DNA from: Thermosynechococcaceae cyanobacterium MS004
GTDB lineage: Bacteria > Cyanobacteriota > Cyanobacteriia > Thermosynechococcales > Thermosynechococcaceae
Length of the DNA: 64,000 nt
Reading direction: 5' to 3'
Assembly (NCBI GenBank): GCA_022402525.1
Contig: JAKRSB010000143.1
Coordinates: forward strand, 25,602-89,601
The translations under genes and the position numbers were made by a program. The number at the start of each line of letters is the position of its first letter. Within the stretch, counting starts at the first letter, position 1. The notes below the pieces were generated by a model. That model ran no database searches. It was not told the origin of the DNA and saw only the letters and a program-made list of their open reading frames with translations. This document shows positions 56,284 through 63,997 of the stretch, one piece after another.

Positions 56284-57435
56284 CTAAAGGGACGAAGCAG
56301 GCTGCGACTGAGCAAGCTTTTGAACCAGTTCGAGAAGCTCTTTGGGATTAAAGGGCTTCGTGAGATAGGCTGTACAGCCTGCCATCCGAGCGCGCACCCG
56401 ATCAATAATGCCCTCCCGACCGGTGAGCATCACAATGGGGACAGGACGGAGTGTCTCCACTTGTCGCGCCATGCGGCACAGCTCGTAGCCGTCCATGCTG
56501 GGCATCTCAATATCCATCAGGATCACGACCGGCTGCTCGGCTCTCAGCTGGTCAATGACCTGGGTTGGATCTAAAAAGGACAGGACGCTATAGCCCGATG
56601 ATTCCAAGGAAAGTTTGACAAACTGCTGAATCGTGGGGCTATCGTCCACACAAACCACCGTGGGGCGTTTCGCAACCTTGGGGGTTTGATAGCGGTTAAA
56701 ACTCACGCCGCCGGACTGCACTAGGGGCTGCAAAAATCGAGAGACGGTCAGGGCATCTACGGAAAGCCGAGTTGCAACTTCATAAATGGTGAGGTTGTCT
56801 CTCATGAGACTGGTGACTTCTTGGAGCTGCTGGCAGAGCTCATTATCGTTCCAGACCAGCTTGAGACAGGCTTCATAGTCGTCGAGCTGTGGACGCAGAA
56901 ACGGTGAACTGACATCGGCCTTAAGCTGACCCCATTGAGAGATCGTGTCGCGGATCGGCATCAGAAGCTGCCGAAACGGAACGGACAGCAGCAGCGGATC
57001 GAGGCCAATGCTAGATTGATACTTGATGACCCCTTGGGGAACAGCCAAAAATTGAACGAGGGCGTCTTGGGTGAGGGTACTTAAGATTTCGCGCAGACCG
57101 TTGAGGGGCAGGCGGTGCGATCGCCAGTAGTCATAGACCATCTGATAGTCTGAAGATCCGCTAAATTCAACCTTGGGTGTTTCCCCGCCGCCAGCCCGAT
57201 TGAAAAGGTAGGTTAAGCGCTCCTGCTGCCCCATCAAGCTGCCGGCAAAGTGAATTTGTCCGCCGCCAAAGTAGACACACCACTGCACCGAAGCGTCATT
57301 AGGGTCTGAAAGAATCAAGCGACCCGACTGCCCCTCGGTCAGCAGCTTGTGCAGCACCTTGGCTGGTGCATATTGACCTGGTGGCGCGGGAGCGACAGGC
57401 GCAGCGTTGGGAGCGTGAGTGGGACTGTAAGTCAT
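56284..57435 (-). CDS. PatA-like response regulator (DUF4388 + REC)
   Basis: 383 residues. The N-terminal PATAN/DUF4388 region (about 22-180) has APAKVLHKLLTEGQSGRLILS and WCVYFGGGQIHFA. The middle is helical and may be a degenerate winged helix (LTIYEVATRLSVDALTVSRFLQPLV). A C-terminal REC domain (about 258-375) carries CVDDSPTIQQF, the phosphoacceptor in LMDIEMPSMDG and the Lys in LTKPFNPKEL. It resembles the PixG/TaxP1/PatA group that controls phototaxis, pili or heterocyst pattern. No CheW, CheA or pil gene is adjacent, so the pathway is unknown. Confidence 0.88.
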   Translation of the reverse strand: MTYSPTHAPNAAPVAPAPPGQYAPAKVLHKLLTEGQSGRLILSDPNDASVQWCVYFGGGQIHFAGSLMGQQERLTYLFNRAGGGETPKVEFSGSSDYQMVYDYWRSHRLPLNGLREILSTLTQDALVQFLAVPQGVIKYQSSIGLDPLLLSVPFRQLLMPIRDTISQWGQLKADVSSPFLRPQLDDYEACLKLVWNDNELCQQLQEVTSLMRDNLTIYEVATRLSVDALTVSRFLQPLVQSGGVSFNRYQTPKVAKRPTVVCVDDSPTIQQFVKLSLESSGYSVLSFLDPTQVIDQLRAEQPVVILMDIEMPSMDGYELCRMARQVETLRPVPIVMLTGREGIIDRVRARMAGCTAYLTKPFNPKELLELVQKLAQSQPASSL

Positions 57436-57800
57436 GGTGCATTCAGTCTAGGGGTTGGGAAAAAATAGGGCATTTCTTCCAAAAGCCAATTGTCTAAAGG
57501 GCCATTGACCAAAAATCAATTGCCTAAAAACAACGTGAGGGGTAGTCTAAACCACTAAATGCGCCTATCTTCCCTCTTAGGATGAACATATTCAGGATTA
57601 AATCTTCACCGTAGAAATACCAATGTTTCAAAATGAGTGCTCCATGAATTCCCAGTGAGCCTTCAAGAATCGTTAAATGCCTGACTCAGTAAGAATTTGA
57701 GCTAATTTGCTGCTAATTTACTGTTAATTTACTGCGGGCAACCTAGCGCTAGCGCTTTAAAAATCATCGACCAGTATCAGCGTCATGTATCCATAACCCC
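57436..57800. other. Intergenic region between PatA-like gene and ureD
   Basis: It has degenerate duplications (tgctaatttactgttaatttactg near 57710-57733; a second near 57480-57520) and the perfect palindrome AGCGCTAGCGCT at 57745-57756. I looked for an NtcA site (GTA-N8-TAC) before ureD and saw none. No gene is supported. Confidence 0.45.
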
Positions 57801-58691
57801 ATGTCCATTCATCCCCAGGAAACTTCGCCAGCAGTCTATGCCCAAGCGACCATACCGGAGGCAGCAACCTTATCCGCCCAATGGTGTGGAGCCGTCAGGC
57901 TTCACTACGATAAACCTGACCACAAAACGCGGCTGTATCGTAGCTGGCACCAAGCTCCGCTTAAGGTGCAGCGTCCTTTTTATCCAGAGTCTGAAGCCAT
58001 TTGCCACACGGTTTTAATTCATACGGCGGGCGGCATGGTAGGGGGCGATCGCCTGACCTACGACGTTTCTCTGGAACCAGGGGCACGGGCGGTTGTGACC
58101 ACTGCAGCAGCCAGCAAAATTTATCGCACCCTCACCCAAGCCACTGAGCAGAACGTTACCCTCAACATTGCGGAAGGGGCCTGTTTAGAGTGGCTGCCCC
58201 AAGAGACCATTTTGTTTAACCAGGCCCAGTTTAAGCAAACGCTGCGGGTGAACCTAGGGCATGGCGCGAGCTGGCTGGGCTGGGATATTTATCGCCTGGG
58301 CCGCACAGCACGGGGCGAGCAGTTTTTGGAGGGGCAGTGGCGATCGCACAGTGAAGTATGGCAAGCGGGCGTTCCCCTCTGGGTTGATCGGCAGCGGCTC
58401 CAGGGCAGCCCCAACACCGTGAATCATCCCCACGCCTTAGGCGGCTGTCCAGTCATCGGAACCTTGGTCTGGGTGGGTCAGCCCGTCGAGAAAAGCCTGG
58501 TGGAGCAATTGCGATCGCGCTGGGGCGGGACTGGGGAAATGGGCGTATCGCGCATTCAGCAGGGCATAGTGTGTCGTTATCGAGGGTCGTCCACTAGAGA
58601 AGTACGAGCATGGTTTACGCAAGTTTGGAATGATGTACGATTCTATGCGTTAGGGCAGACGGCCTGTTTGCCTCGTGTTTGGCAAGTTTAG
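57801..58691 (+). CDS. ureD: Urease accessory protein UreD
   Basis: A 296-residue UreD/UreH, the scaffold that with UreF and UreG delivers nickel to urease. Family stretches are HTAGGMVGGDRLTYDVSLEPGARAVVTTAAASKIYR, LEWLPQETILFNQAQF and WLGWDIYRLGRTARGE. Nothing is missing in length. First gene of ureD-ureA-ureB on this strand. The gap to ureA is 45 nt. Confidence 0.95.
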   Translation: MSIHPQETSPAVYAQATIPEAATLSAQWCGAVRLHYDKPDHKTRLYRSWHQAPLKVQRPFYPESEAICHTVLIHTAGGMVGGDRLTYDVSLEPGARAVVTTAAASKIYRTLTQATEQNVTLNIAEGACLEWLPQETILFNQAQFKQTLRVNLGHGASWLGWDIYRLGRTARGEQFLEGQWRSHSEVWQAGVPLWVDRQRLQGSPNTVNHPHALGGCPVIGTLVWVGQPVEKSLVEQLRSRWGGTGEMGVSRIQQGIVCRYRGSSTREVRAWFTQVWNDVRFYALGQTACLPRVWQV

Positions 58692-58736
58692 ATTCAAGTT
58701 TAGAGTTTAGAAAGCATCACATTAGAGAGGTTTTGG

Positions 58737-59039
58737 ATGCAGCTTTCTCCCCAAGAAAAAGATAAGCTTTTGATTTTTACCGCAGCACTCGTCGCAGAGC
58801 GGCGCAAAGACCGAGGCTTAAAACTGAACTACCCAGAGGCAGTGGCGCTCATCTCGGCAGCGATTCTAGAAGGCGCACGCGATGGAAGAACCGTTGCAGA
58901 TCTCATGAGCTACGGTACAACCCTGCTCAGTCGGGACGATGTGATGGAGGGCATTCCTGAAATGATCCATGATGTGCAGGTGGAGGCAACCTTTCCCGAC
59001 GGCACAAAGCTGGTTACGGTTCATGAACCGATTCGTTAA
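58737..59039 (+). CDS. ureA: Urease subunit gamma
   Basis: A 100-residue protein identical in layout to bacterial Ure[87 protein letters not shown]. It is a structural subunit of the nickel enzyme that hydrolyses urea to ammonia and CO2. The ATG is preceded by an agagag-type ribosome-binding sequence. ureB follows after 108 nt. Confidence 0.97.
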   Translation: MQLSPQEKDKLLIFTAALVAERRKDRGLKLNYPEAVALISAAILEGARDGRTVADLMSYGTTLLSRDDVMEGIPEMIHDVQVEATFPDGTKLVTVHEPIR

Positions 59040-59147
59040 GGATAGAGCCCAAGTACGAAATTCCCAATACGAACGCGATCGCGCCCTGAAATACTTTTTT
59101 GTTGATACGGATTAGTTAATACGGATTAGTTGATAAGGAGATGGAGC

Positions 59148-59480
59148 ATGATTCCTGGTGAAGTCATTGTGCAAGCAGGAGAGATTGAGCTGAATGCGGG
59201 CTGTCCTACAGTGCAGTTGGCCGTCGCCAATTCAGGCGATCGCCCGATACAGGTTGGGTCACACTTTCACTTTTATGAAGTGAATGCCGCACTCCAGTTT
59301 GAGCGCGAGGCGGCACGGGGGATGCGGCTTGATATTCCGGCAGGAACAGCTGTGCGTTTTGAGCCAGGGGATGAAAAGCAAGTTACCCTCATTCCCTATG
59401 CAGGTACCCGTGAGGTGTATGGCTTTAATGCCAAGGTTGAGGGGAAACTAGACGCCAAGGAAAAGTCCTCGTCGAAGTAA
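59148..59480 (+). CDS. ureB: Urease subunit beta
   Basis: A 110-residue UreB starting [18 protein letters not shown] at 59148 after aaggag. An upstream TTG (59130) is not used as the start. Conserved pieces are [38 protein letters not shown] and [15 protein letters not shown] short Lys/Ser tail ends it. The catalytic subunit UreC is not encoded after it: tRNA-Arg and repeats follow instead. Confidence 0.96.
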   Translation: MIPGEVIVQAGEIELNAGCPTVQLAVANSGDRPIQVGSHFHFYEVNAALQFEREAARGMRLDIPAGTAVRFEPGDEKQVTLIPYAGTREVYGFNAKVEGKLDAKEKSSSK

Positions 59481-59569
59481 GGGCTTTAAGCTTAAATCTT
59501 TGGGATGGAGTGTTTTACGCTTAAGCCGTCGTAAAGTCTCTAATCTTTGATAGCATGGGCAAAGCGCAA

Positions 59570-59643
59570 GGGCTTGTAGCTCAGTGGACTAGAGCACGTG
59601 GCTTCGGACCACGGTGTCGGGGGTTCGAATCCCTCCTGGCCCG
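59570..59643 (+). tRNA. tRNA-Arg (anticodon UCG)
   Basis: A 74-nt cloverleaf with acceptor GGGCTTG/CTGGCCC (one T-T mismatch at position 6), a D-arm around TAGCTCAGTGG, and an anticodon stem CGTGG/CCACG enclosing CTTCGGA (anticodon UCG). The T-arm GGGGG-TTCGAAT-CCCTC closes it. It decodes CGN arginine. A TTGATAGCATG-like sequence just upstream may be part of the promoter. Confidence 0.9.
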
Positions 59644-60280
59644 CTTAAAGATGGCTCAATGAGATGAAAGGATACGGGGAACCCCCTAGGGGTAGAATCG
59701 GGCCAAGCGACTTAGCACGATCTGGTGACTGACTGACAGTTCGAGGGTTTCTGAAGCCAGAATTGAATTAAGTCTTGCGGACAGGCTACGGCAGCGCCCC
59801 TACAAGAACAGCGCGCCTACAAGAACAAAGTCTGACTTGAGTGGAAACCGATAAACTGAGCTTAACCAGATCCTCCCTCAAGAGACAAATCAAGCAGGTA
59901 CTTAACTGACGTGAGTTCGACAAAAACTGCCCCTCATCCTCTCATCCTCCTTCGCCCTAGGTGAGAAGGAGAGGTCATGAAAAATCAAGCTTCTTAAGCC
60001 CCTCGTTTTTTTTTGGAGAGGGGTTTGGGGTGAGGGGCTGCAAGTGCATCATCGAACTCACGTTAGCTGACTCGGTGTAATCATCACGCTAGTCTCGTCG
60101 TATTAGTCTCTTTTTACTAGTCTCGTTGTAGGAGAGGCGATGGACACTAGAGGCAATGCACAGAGTGTCATACTGCCTCACGGTTAAATCAAGGGTTCAG
60201 GGTATTCTCATAGGAGTAGTGTGGGGTCTGTTCATCTTCTAATAAATGAGCGGACTTCAGCCTTATAAGCCCGTTCCTGC
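59644..60280. repeat. 637-base gene-free region with dispersed repeats
   Basis: It starts with a short hairpin (ccccctagggg, about 59681). It then carries family 2 copy B (59769-59834), whose complement matches 23252-23300 with an extra tandem unit, and MITE-like copy 3 (59910-60062). A ctagtctcgttgta/ctagtctcgtcgta duplication lies near 60090-60132. No protein or RNA gene is recognised here other than the tRNA to its left. Confidence 0.65.
59910..60062. mobile_element. MITE-like repeat, copy 3
   Basis: Bounded by CGTGAGTTCGA and TCGAACTCACG, in the same orientation as copy 1. It is flanked by TTAACTGA on the left and TTAGCTGA on the right, an 8-bp direct repeat with one mismatch, consistent with an older target-site duplication. 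A run of eight to nine T's interrupts the internal G/C block. Confidence 0.75.
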
Positions 60281-61702
60281 TTGAGCTTGTCTGAGCTTTG
60301 GAGACTAAACTTGCCTAACGCAATTCGACAAGCGCAGCCACCCTTAGCTTTTTTGCCCCCAGCCTTCAATCCTTGGGTTTTTAAGGCAATTCGGGCCGTG
60401 TTGCCAGCCTGGATGCGCTTTAAGCTCAAAATCACGGCCGCAGATGTGCAAAATCTAGAGCGATTTGTGCATCTGTACCAGCAGTTTCAGCAGGGACAGG
60501 TCCGCATCATGGTGGCCTTTCGCCACCCCACCATTGATGACCCGTTTACAATGGCCTATCTGACCTGGCATCTCGTGCCCAAAGCGGCTCGACGATTTGG
60601 AGTCAAGCTGGCCTCGCCAGTCCATAGCCACTTTATCTACGATCGCGGTATTTCACTCTGGGCAGGGTCTTTCGTCAACTGGCTGTTTCCACGACTGGGC
60701 GGGACACCCATTCTGCGGGGCAAAGCCGATCGCCTAGGGCTTAAAACCGCCCGTGATTTGCTCACAAATGGCAAATTTTTGCTATCTGCCGCCCCCGAAG
60801 GCGGCACCAATGACCATAATGAGCTAATGAATTCCTTAGAGCCAGGGGTTGCACAGCTTGGTTTTTGGTGTGCGGAAGATCTCCAGAAGGCTGGACGCCC
60901 TGAAGAAACGCTGGTACTGCCCATTGGGATTCGCTATAGCTATATCACGCCGCCTTGGCCTCAACTGGAGGACATGCTGACCCGCATTGAGCAGTCTTGT
61001 GGACTGAAGCAGCCCGGTCTTCCTGCGGGCCTGCTGAGCGATCGCCAAGCAGATGCGCTCTATGGCCGCATCTTTACCGTCGCGGAACGCCTGCTAGACA
61101 TGACCGAGCAGTTTTATACGCAGTGCTGCAACCAAACCTTTGCCCCCTTAGAAGCCTGTCCTGAAGGGAGCCAAACGCGCAGTCAGCAGCTCACCCAGCG
61201 CTTTCAGATGCATCTTGAGGCAGCGCTGCAGGTTGCTGAAAAAAACCTCGGCACCAAGCCCCAAGGATCTTTTGTGGATCGCTGCCGTCGCCTAGAGCAA
61301 GCCGGATGGGATCGCATTTTTAGAGAAGACTTCAACCAGCTTTCTCCCCTAGAGCGCGGCCTTGCCGATTGGGCCGCAGAGGAAGCCAGCTTAGCCCTTT
61401 GGCACATGCGCCTCGCTGAGCGGCTGACGGTGGTTACAGGAGACTACATTATTCAAAAGCCCTCCGCTGATCGCTTTGCTGAAGTGCTGACGATTTTATG
61501 GCGGATCACCACTTGGCTAGAAACCAAAGAAGTTAAGCCCCTGCCTGATCTTGGCAAACGACGAGTCCGCATCACCATTGGAGAACCGCTATCCGTCACA
61601 GAACGGCTTCCCCACTATCAAGAGAATCGCCGTAGCGCCCGTGCAGCAGTCCTGAAGCTCACGGATGATTTACAGACCGCAATGCAGAAAATGCTGGAGT
61701 AG
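60281..61702 (+). CDS. Lysophospholipid acyltransferase (PlsC-like)
   Basis: A 473-residue protein with a PlsC-type acyltransferase domain. The H-x4-D motif is FRHPTIDDP, and the second block AAPEGGTND corresponds to the family [E]GT motif. A TTG at 60281 is taken as the start because the conserved QPPLAFLPPAFNPW region lies ~20 codons inside and no in-frame ATG precedes it. The C-terminal half is a helical extension peculiar to a cyanobacterial subgroup. Probably involved in glycerolipid acylation at the membrane. thiS follows 7 nt after the stop. Confidence 0.82.
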   Translation: MSLSELWRLNLPNAIRQAQPPLAFLPPAFNPWVFKAIRAVLPAWMRFKLKITAADVQNLERFVHLYQQFQQGQVRIMVAFRHPTIDDPFTMAYLTWHLVPKAARRFGVKLASPVHSHFIYDRGISLWAGSFVNWLFPRLGGTPILRGKADRLGLKTARDLLTNGKFLLSAAPEGGTNDHNELMNSLEPGVAQLGFWCAEDLQKAGRPEETLVLPIGIRYSYITPPWPQLEDMLTRIEQSCGLKQPGLPAGLLSDRQADALYGRIFTVAERLLDMTEQFYTQCCNQTFAPLEACPEGSQTRSQQLTQRFQMHLEAALQVAEKNLGTKPQGSFVDRCRRLEQAGWDRIFREDFNQLSPLERGLADWAAEEASLALWHMRLAERLTVVTGDYIIQKPSADRFAEVLTILWRITTWLETKEVKPLPDLGKRRVRITIGEPLSVTERLPHYQENRRSARAAVLKLTDDLQTAMQKMLE

Positions 61703-61709
61703 AGAAAGG

Positions 61710-61925
61710 ATGTTGCTCAGCCAAGTTACTGTCCTAATTAATGGAGACTCAAACATTTATCCGGCAGGACTCACTTTGCCGCAGCTCTTAGAGCATCTTC
61801 ACCTCAACCCTCGGCTGATTGCAGTTGAATACAATGGCGAGATCCTACATCGTCAGTTTTGGGAGCAGCAGAAGGTGCAAGAGGGCGATCGCCTAGAAAT
61901 TGTCACCATCGTCGGCGGCGGTTAA
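61710..61925 (+). CDS. thiS: Sulfur carrier protein ThiS
   Basis: A 71-residue ubiquitin-fold protein with the C-terminal GGG; a Gly-Gly end is thiocarboxylated by ThiF and donates sulfur to ThiG. Typical pieces are LINGDSNIYPAGLTLPQLLEHL, LIAVEYNGEIL and LEIVTIVGGG. The ATG at 61710 follows gagaaagg. It is tightly linked to the acyltransferase gene, not to thiG, which lies 40 kb away. Confidence 0.92.
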   Translation: MLLSQVTVLINGDSNIYPAGLTLPQLLEHLHLNPRLIAVEYNGEILHRQFWEQQKVQEGDRLEIVTIVGGG

Positions 61926-61951
61926 GCGCGTGGTCTGTTGCACGAGGTTTA

Positions 61952-62130
61952 ACCTATCCATTTGCCACCTATCCATTCGCCACCTATCCACTAGCCATAC
62001 GGAAATCCGCCTGAGTTGGTTGTGCTCCAGGAATAGGGGCAGCGCTAAACTAGAGAAAAGTTTGAATTCCTAGGTTTGAATCCTTAGGTTTGAATCCTTA
62101 AGCTTAAATCCTTAAGTTTGAATCCTTGAG
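61952..62130. repeat. Two tandem arrays before the DUF1517 gene
   Basis: A 15-bp unit acctatccattcgcc occurs three times (61952, 61967, 61982). A 14-bp unit tttgaatccttagg occurs five times (62061-62130). The second array ends about 48 nt before the ATG. Copies diverge by up to four bases, so these are older than the exact array at 25425. Confidence 0.8.
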
Positions 62131-62178
62131 GATCTAGATCCTCAATGCAGTAAGCGCAATCGAGCACCCTGAAGCATC

Positions 62179-63144
62179 ATGAATAAAACACGTTTTTCAA
62201 CCCTCAAGTCCTTCGCGCGAACCTGTGCTGCCCTATTGCTCGTGGTCGCCCTTGTCTTTTCCCAAGCGGGGTCAGCCCTAGCGGCCAAAACGGGGGGCGG
62301 ATTTGGTGGCGGGAGCTTTAGTCGCCCCATGCCTCGGATGTCACCTCGTATGGCTCCAAGAAGCGGCGGCCCTGCTGGGTATGGCTATCCAGGGGGCGGA
62401 TTTGGCGGTGGATTTGGATTTCCGTTCATGCTGCCCTTTTTCTTTGGCGGTGGCGGATCTCTATTCAGCATTCTGATCTTTATTGCGATCGCCAACTTCT
62501 TGATTTCTGCCTTCCGCAAAGCCTCTAACGGGGAAGGCGGCATGAGCGAACAAGATCTAACCAATCCTCCCACCTCTATTAATACGCTCCAGATTGGGCT
62601 ACTGTCCCAGGCACGTTCTTTACAGAGTGACTTAGATCGCATCGCCCTTTCTGCCAACACCAGCTCCTCCGCAGGTTTAGCAGAAGCATTGCAAGAAACA
62701 ACCCTCGCCCTCCTGCGCCACCCTGAATACTGGGTCTACGGGAGTTCCGAAGGTCAGCAAACCCGTCTACTCTCCGCAGAGACTGAATTTAACCGACGCA
62801 CCCTCTCCGAGCGTGGCAAATTCCAAGAAGAAACCCTTTCCAACTATGGGTCCCTGCGTCAAAAGGCAGCAACGGCAACCCTAGCTGCTAATAATGCCGA
62901 GAGTCAGTTGGCCCAAGCCCCCGGTGAATATATTGTGGTCACGCTGATTGTGGCTGCTCAGGGTAAACTCAATCTGCCCCAAATTCAGTCGGCGGAAGAT
63001 GTCCAGCGATCGCTCGGTCAGCTTGGCGCAGTGGGCGCTGAAAACCTGCTCGCCATGAGAGTGCTGTGGACACCCCAAGCGGATGGTGACACCTTGAGCG
63101 CAGACGATGTGGTGGAAGCCTATCCCAACCTGCGTCGCCTCTAA
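62179..63144 (+). CDS. DUF1517 domain protein, secreted/membrane
   Basis: A 321-residue protein of the DUF1517 family found in cyanobacteria and plastids. It has a signal peptide (TLKSFARTCAALLLVVALVFSQ, cleavage after ALA), a Gly/Pro-rich stretch (GGGFGGGSFSRPMPRM), one hydrophobic helix (LFSILIFIAIANFLISAF), then the conserved C-terminal part with QIGLLSQARSLQSDLDRIAL, LLRHPEYWVYGSSEGQ and EYIVVTLIVAAQGKL. The function is unknown; plastid homologues are in thylakoid or envelope. A rho-independent-like terminator follows. Confidence 0.9.
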   Translation: MNKTRFSTLKSFARTCAALLLVVALVFSQAGSALAAKTGGGFGGGSFSRPMPRMSPRMAPRSGGPAGYGYPGGGFGGGFGFPFMLPFFFGGGGSLFSILIFIAIANFLISAFRKASNGEGGMSEQDLTNPPTSINTLQIGLLSQARSLQSDLDRIALSANTSSSAGLAEALQETTLALLRHPEYWVYGSSEGQQTRLLSAETEFNRRTLSERGKFQEETLSNYGSLRQKAATATLAANNAESQLAQAPGEYIVVTLIVAAQGKLNLPQIQSAEDVQRSLGQLGAVGAENLLAMRVLWTPQADGDTLSADDVVEAYPNLRRL

Positions 63145-63469
63145 GCCCGCGTACTGATGGCATTAGAAAGCGAGATTAGCCCTGATATCCTTGCCTGAAT
63201 AGGCCTTGCCGTTGGCTCCTAGCACAACGGCAATTTTTATGGCAGTTCATCTAAAAACTGCCGGATTGACAGAAAGCATCATCGCTAAGCAAACTAAATG
63301 TGTAAAAGCTTCTAGCAGCTCGCCTTCGTGGATTTTATGCTTGTCACTGCGGCTTCAGCCGCCATGCACAAATTTTTGTCAGTCAGTTAGCATTGATGCT
63401 TACGATTGAGATGCTTACGACTGAATGAATTGTCGATCAAGATTATTGATGAATCGCCCTTTGCGTTAA
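63145..63469. other. Intergenic region with hairpins
   Basis: It contains the terminator at 63208-63239, a second hairpin GGCAGTT/AACTGCC at about 63241-63262, and GCGGCTTCAGCCGC at about 63350-63363. A possible short reading frame (63206-63409) crosses these and lacks coding features. Confidence 0.5.
63208..63239 (+). terminator. Rho-independent-like terminator of the DUF1517 gene
   Basis: GCCGTTG (63208-63214) pairs with CAACGGC (63225-63231) around a 10-nt loop and is followed by aattttta. It lies 64 nt after the stop codon. Confidence 0.6.
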
Positions 63470-63844
63470 ATGATTCTCGTGGATAAAACACAGGCTCACT
63501 CCCATTCGCCCCAAGCCTCTCACCATCACCACGAGGACCCTACATCCGAGGCCAATGAAGCTACCCATTCCCATGTCCATAGTGAGGAATCTCTGCGGAG
63601 CATTGTGAATCGACTGTCTCGCATTGAGGGCCATATTCGCGGCGTCAAAACCATGGTGCAAGAGAGCCGCCCTTGCCCAGACGTACTGGTGCAGATTGCT
63701 GCAGTGCGGGGCGCGCTCAATCGAGTAGCTCGCATTATTTTGGATGAGCACCTTACGGAGTGCGTTGCCAGAGCAACAGAGGCCGGCAATATTGAAGTAG
63801 AAATTGCAGAACTAAAGGCTGCGCTGGATCGTTTCTTAGATTAA
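63470..63844 (+). CDS. CsoR/RcnR-family metal sensor, InrS-like, with His-rich N-terminus
   Basis: A 124-residue four-helix-bundle repressor. The metal ligands Cys69 (RPCPDVL), His94 and Cys98 (DEHLTECV) follow the CsoR/InrS C-H-C arrangement, and RIEGHIRGVK is the DNA-facing helix; residues around it also resemble InrS, the nickel sensor of Synechocystis. The first ~40 residues contain eight or more His (HSHSPQASHHHH...THSHVHS), an unusual extension that could bind metal in addition. Metal identity (Ni or Cu) is not determined. The MITE-like element begins immediately after its TAA stop. No efflux gene is within the window. Confidence 0.88.
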   Translation: MILVDKTQAHSHSPQASHHHHEDPTSEANEATHSHVHSEESLRSIVNRLSRIEGHIRGVKTMVQESRPCPDVLVQIAAVRGALNRVARIILDEHLTECVARATEAGNIEVEIAELKAALDRFLD

Positions 63845-63997
63845 CGTGAGTTCGACGATGCCCTTGAAGCCCCTCACCCCAAACCCCTCTCCCAAAGGCG
63901 AGGGGCTTAAGAAGCTTGATTTTTCATTGCCCCTCCTTCTCCCTGGGGAGAAGGAGGATGGGAGGATGAGGGGCGGTTGTTTTTTGTCGAACTCACG
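63845..63997. mobile_element. MITE-like repeat, copy 4
   Basis: Bounded by CGTGAGTTCGA and TCGAACTCACG, in the same orientation as copy 2. It follows the metal sensor TAA stop without a gap. Right flank begins tta and is cut by the window end; the left flank ends ttagattaa, so a 9-bp duplication would be compatible but cannot be confirmed. Confidence 0.75.

Noticed and set aside
57436..57800. NtcA site before ureD
   Set aside because: No GTA-N8-TAC with a suitable -10 is visible.
63206..63409. 67-codon frame in the gap before the metal sensor
   Set aside because: It crosses the terminator and two other hairpins, has no ribosome-binding sequence, and shows no family similarity.
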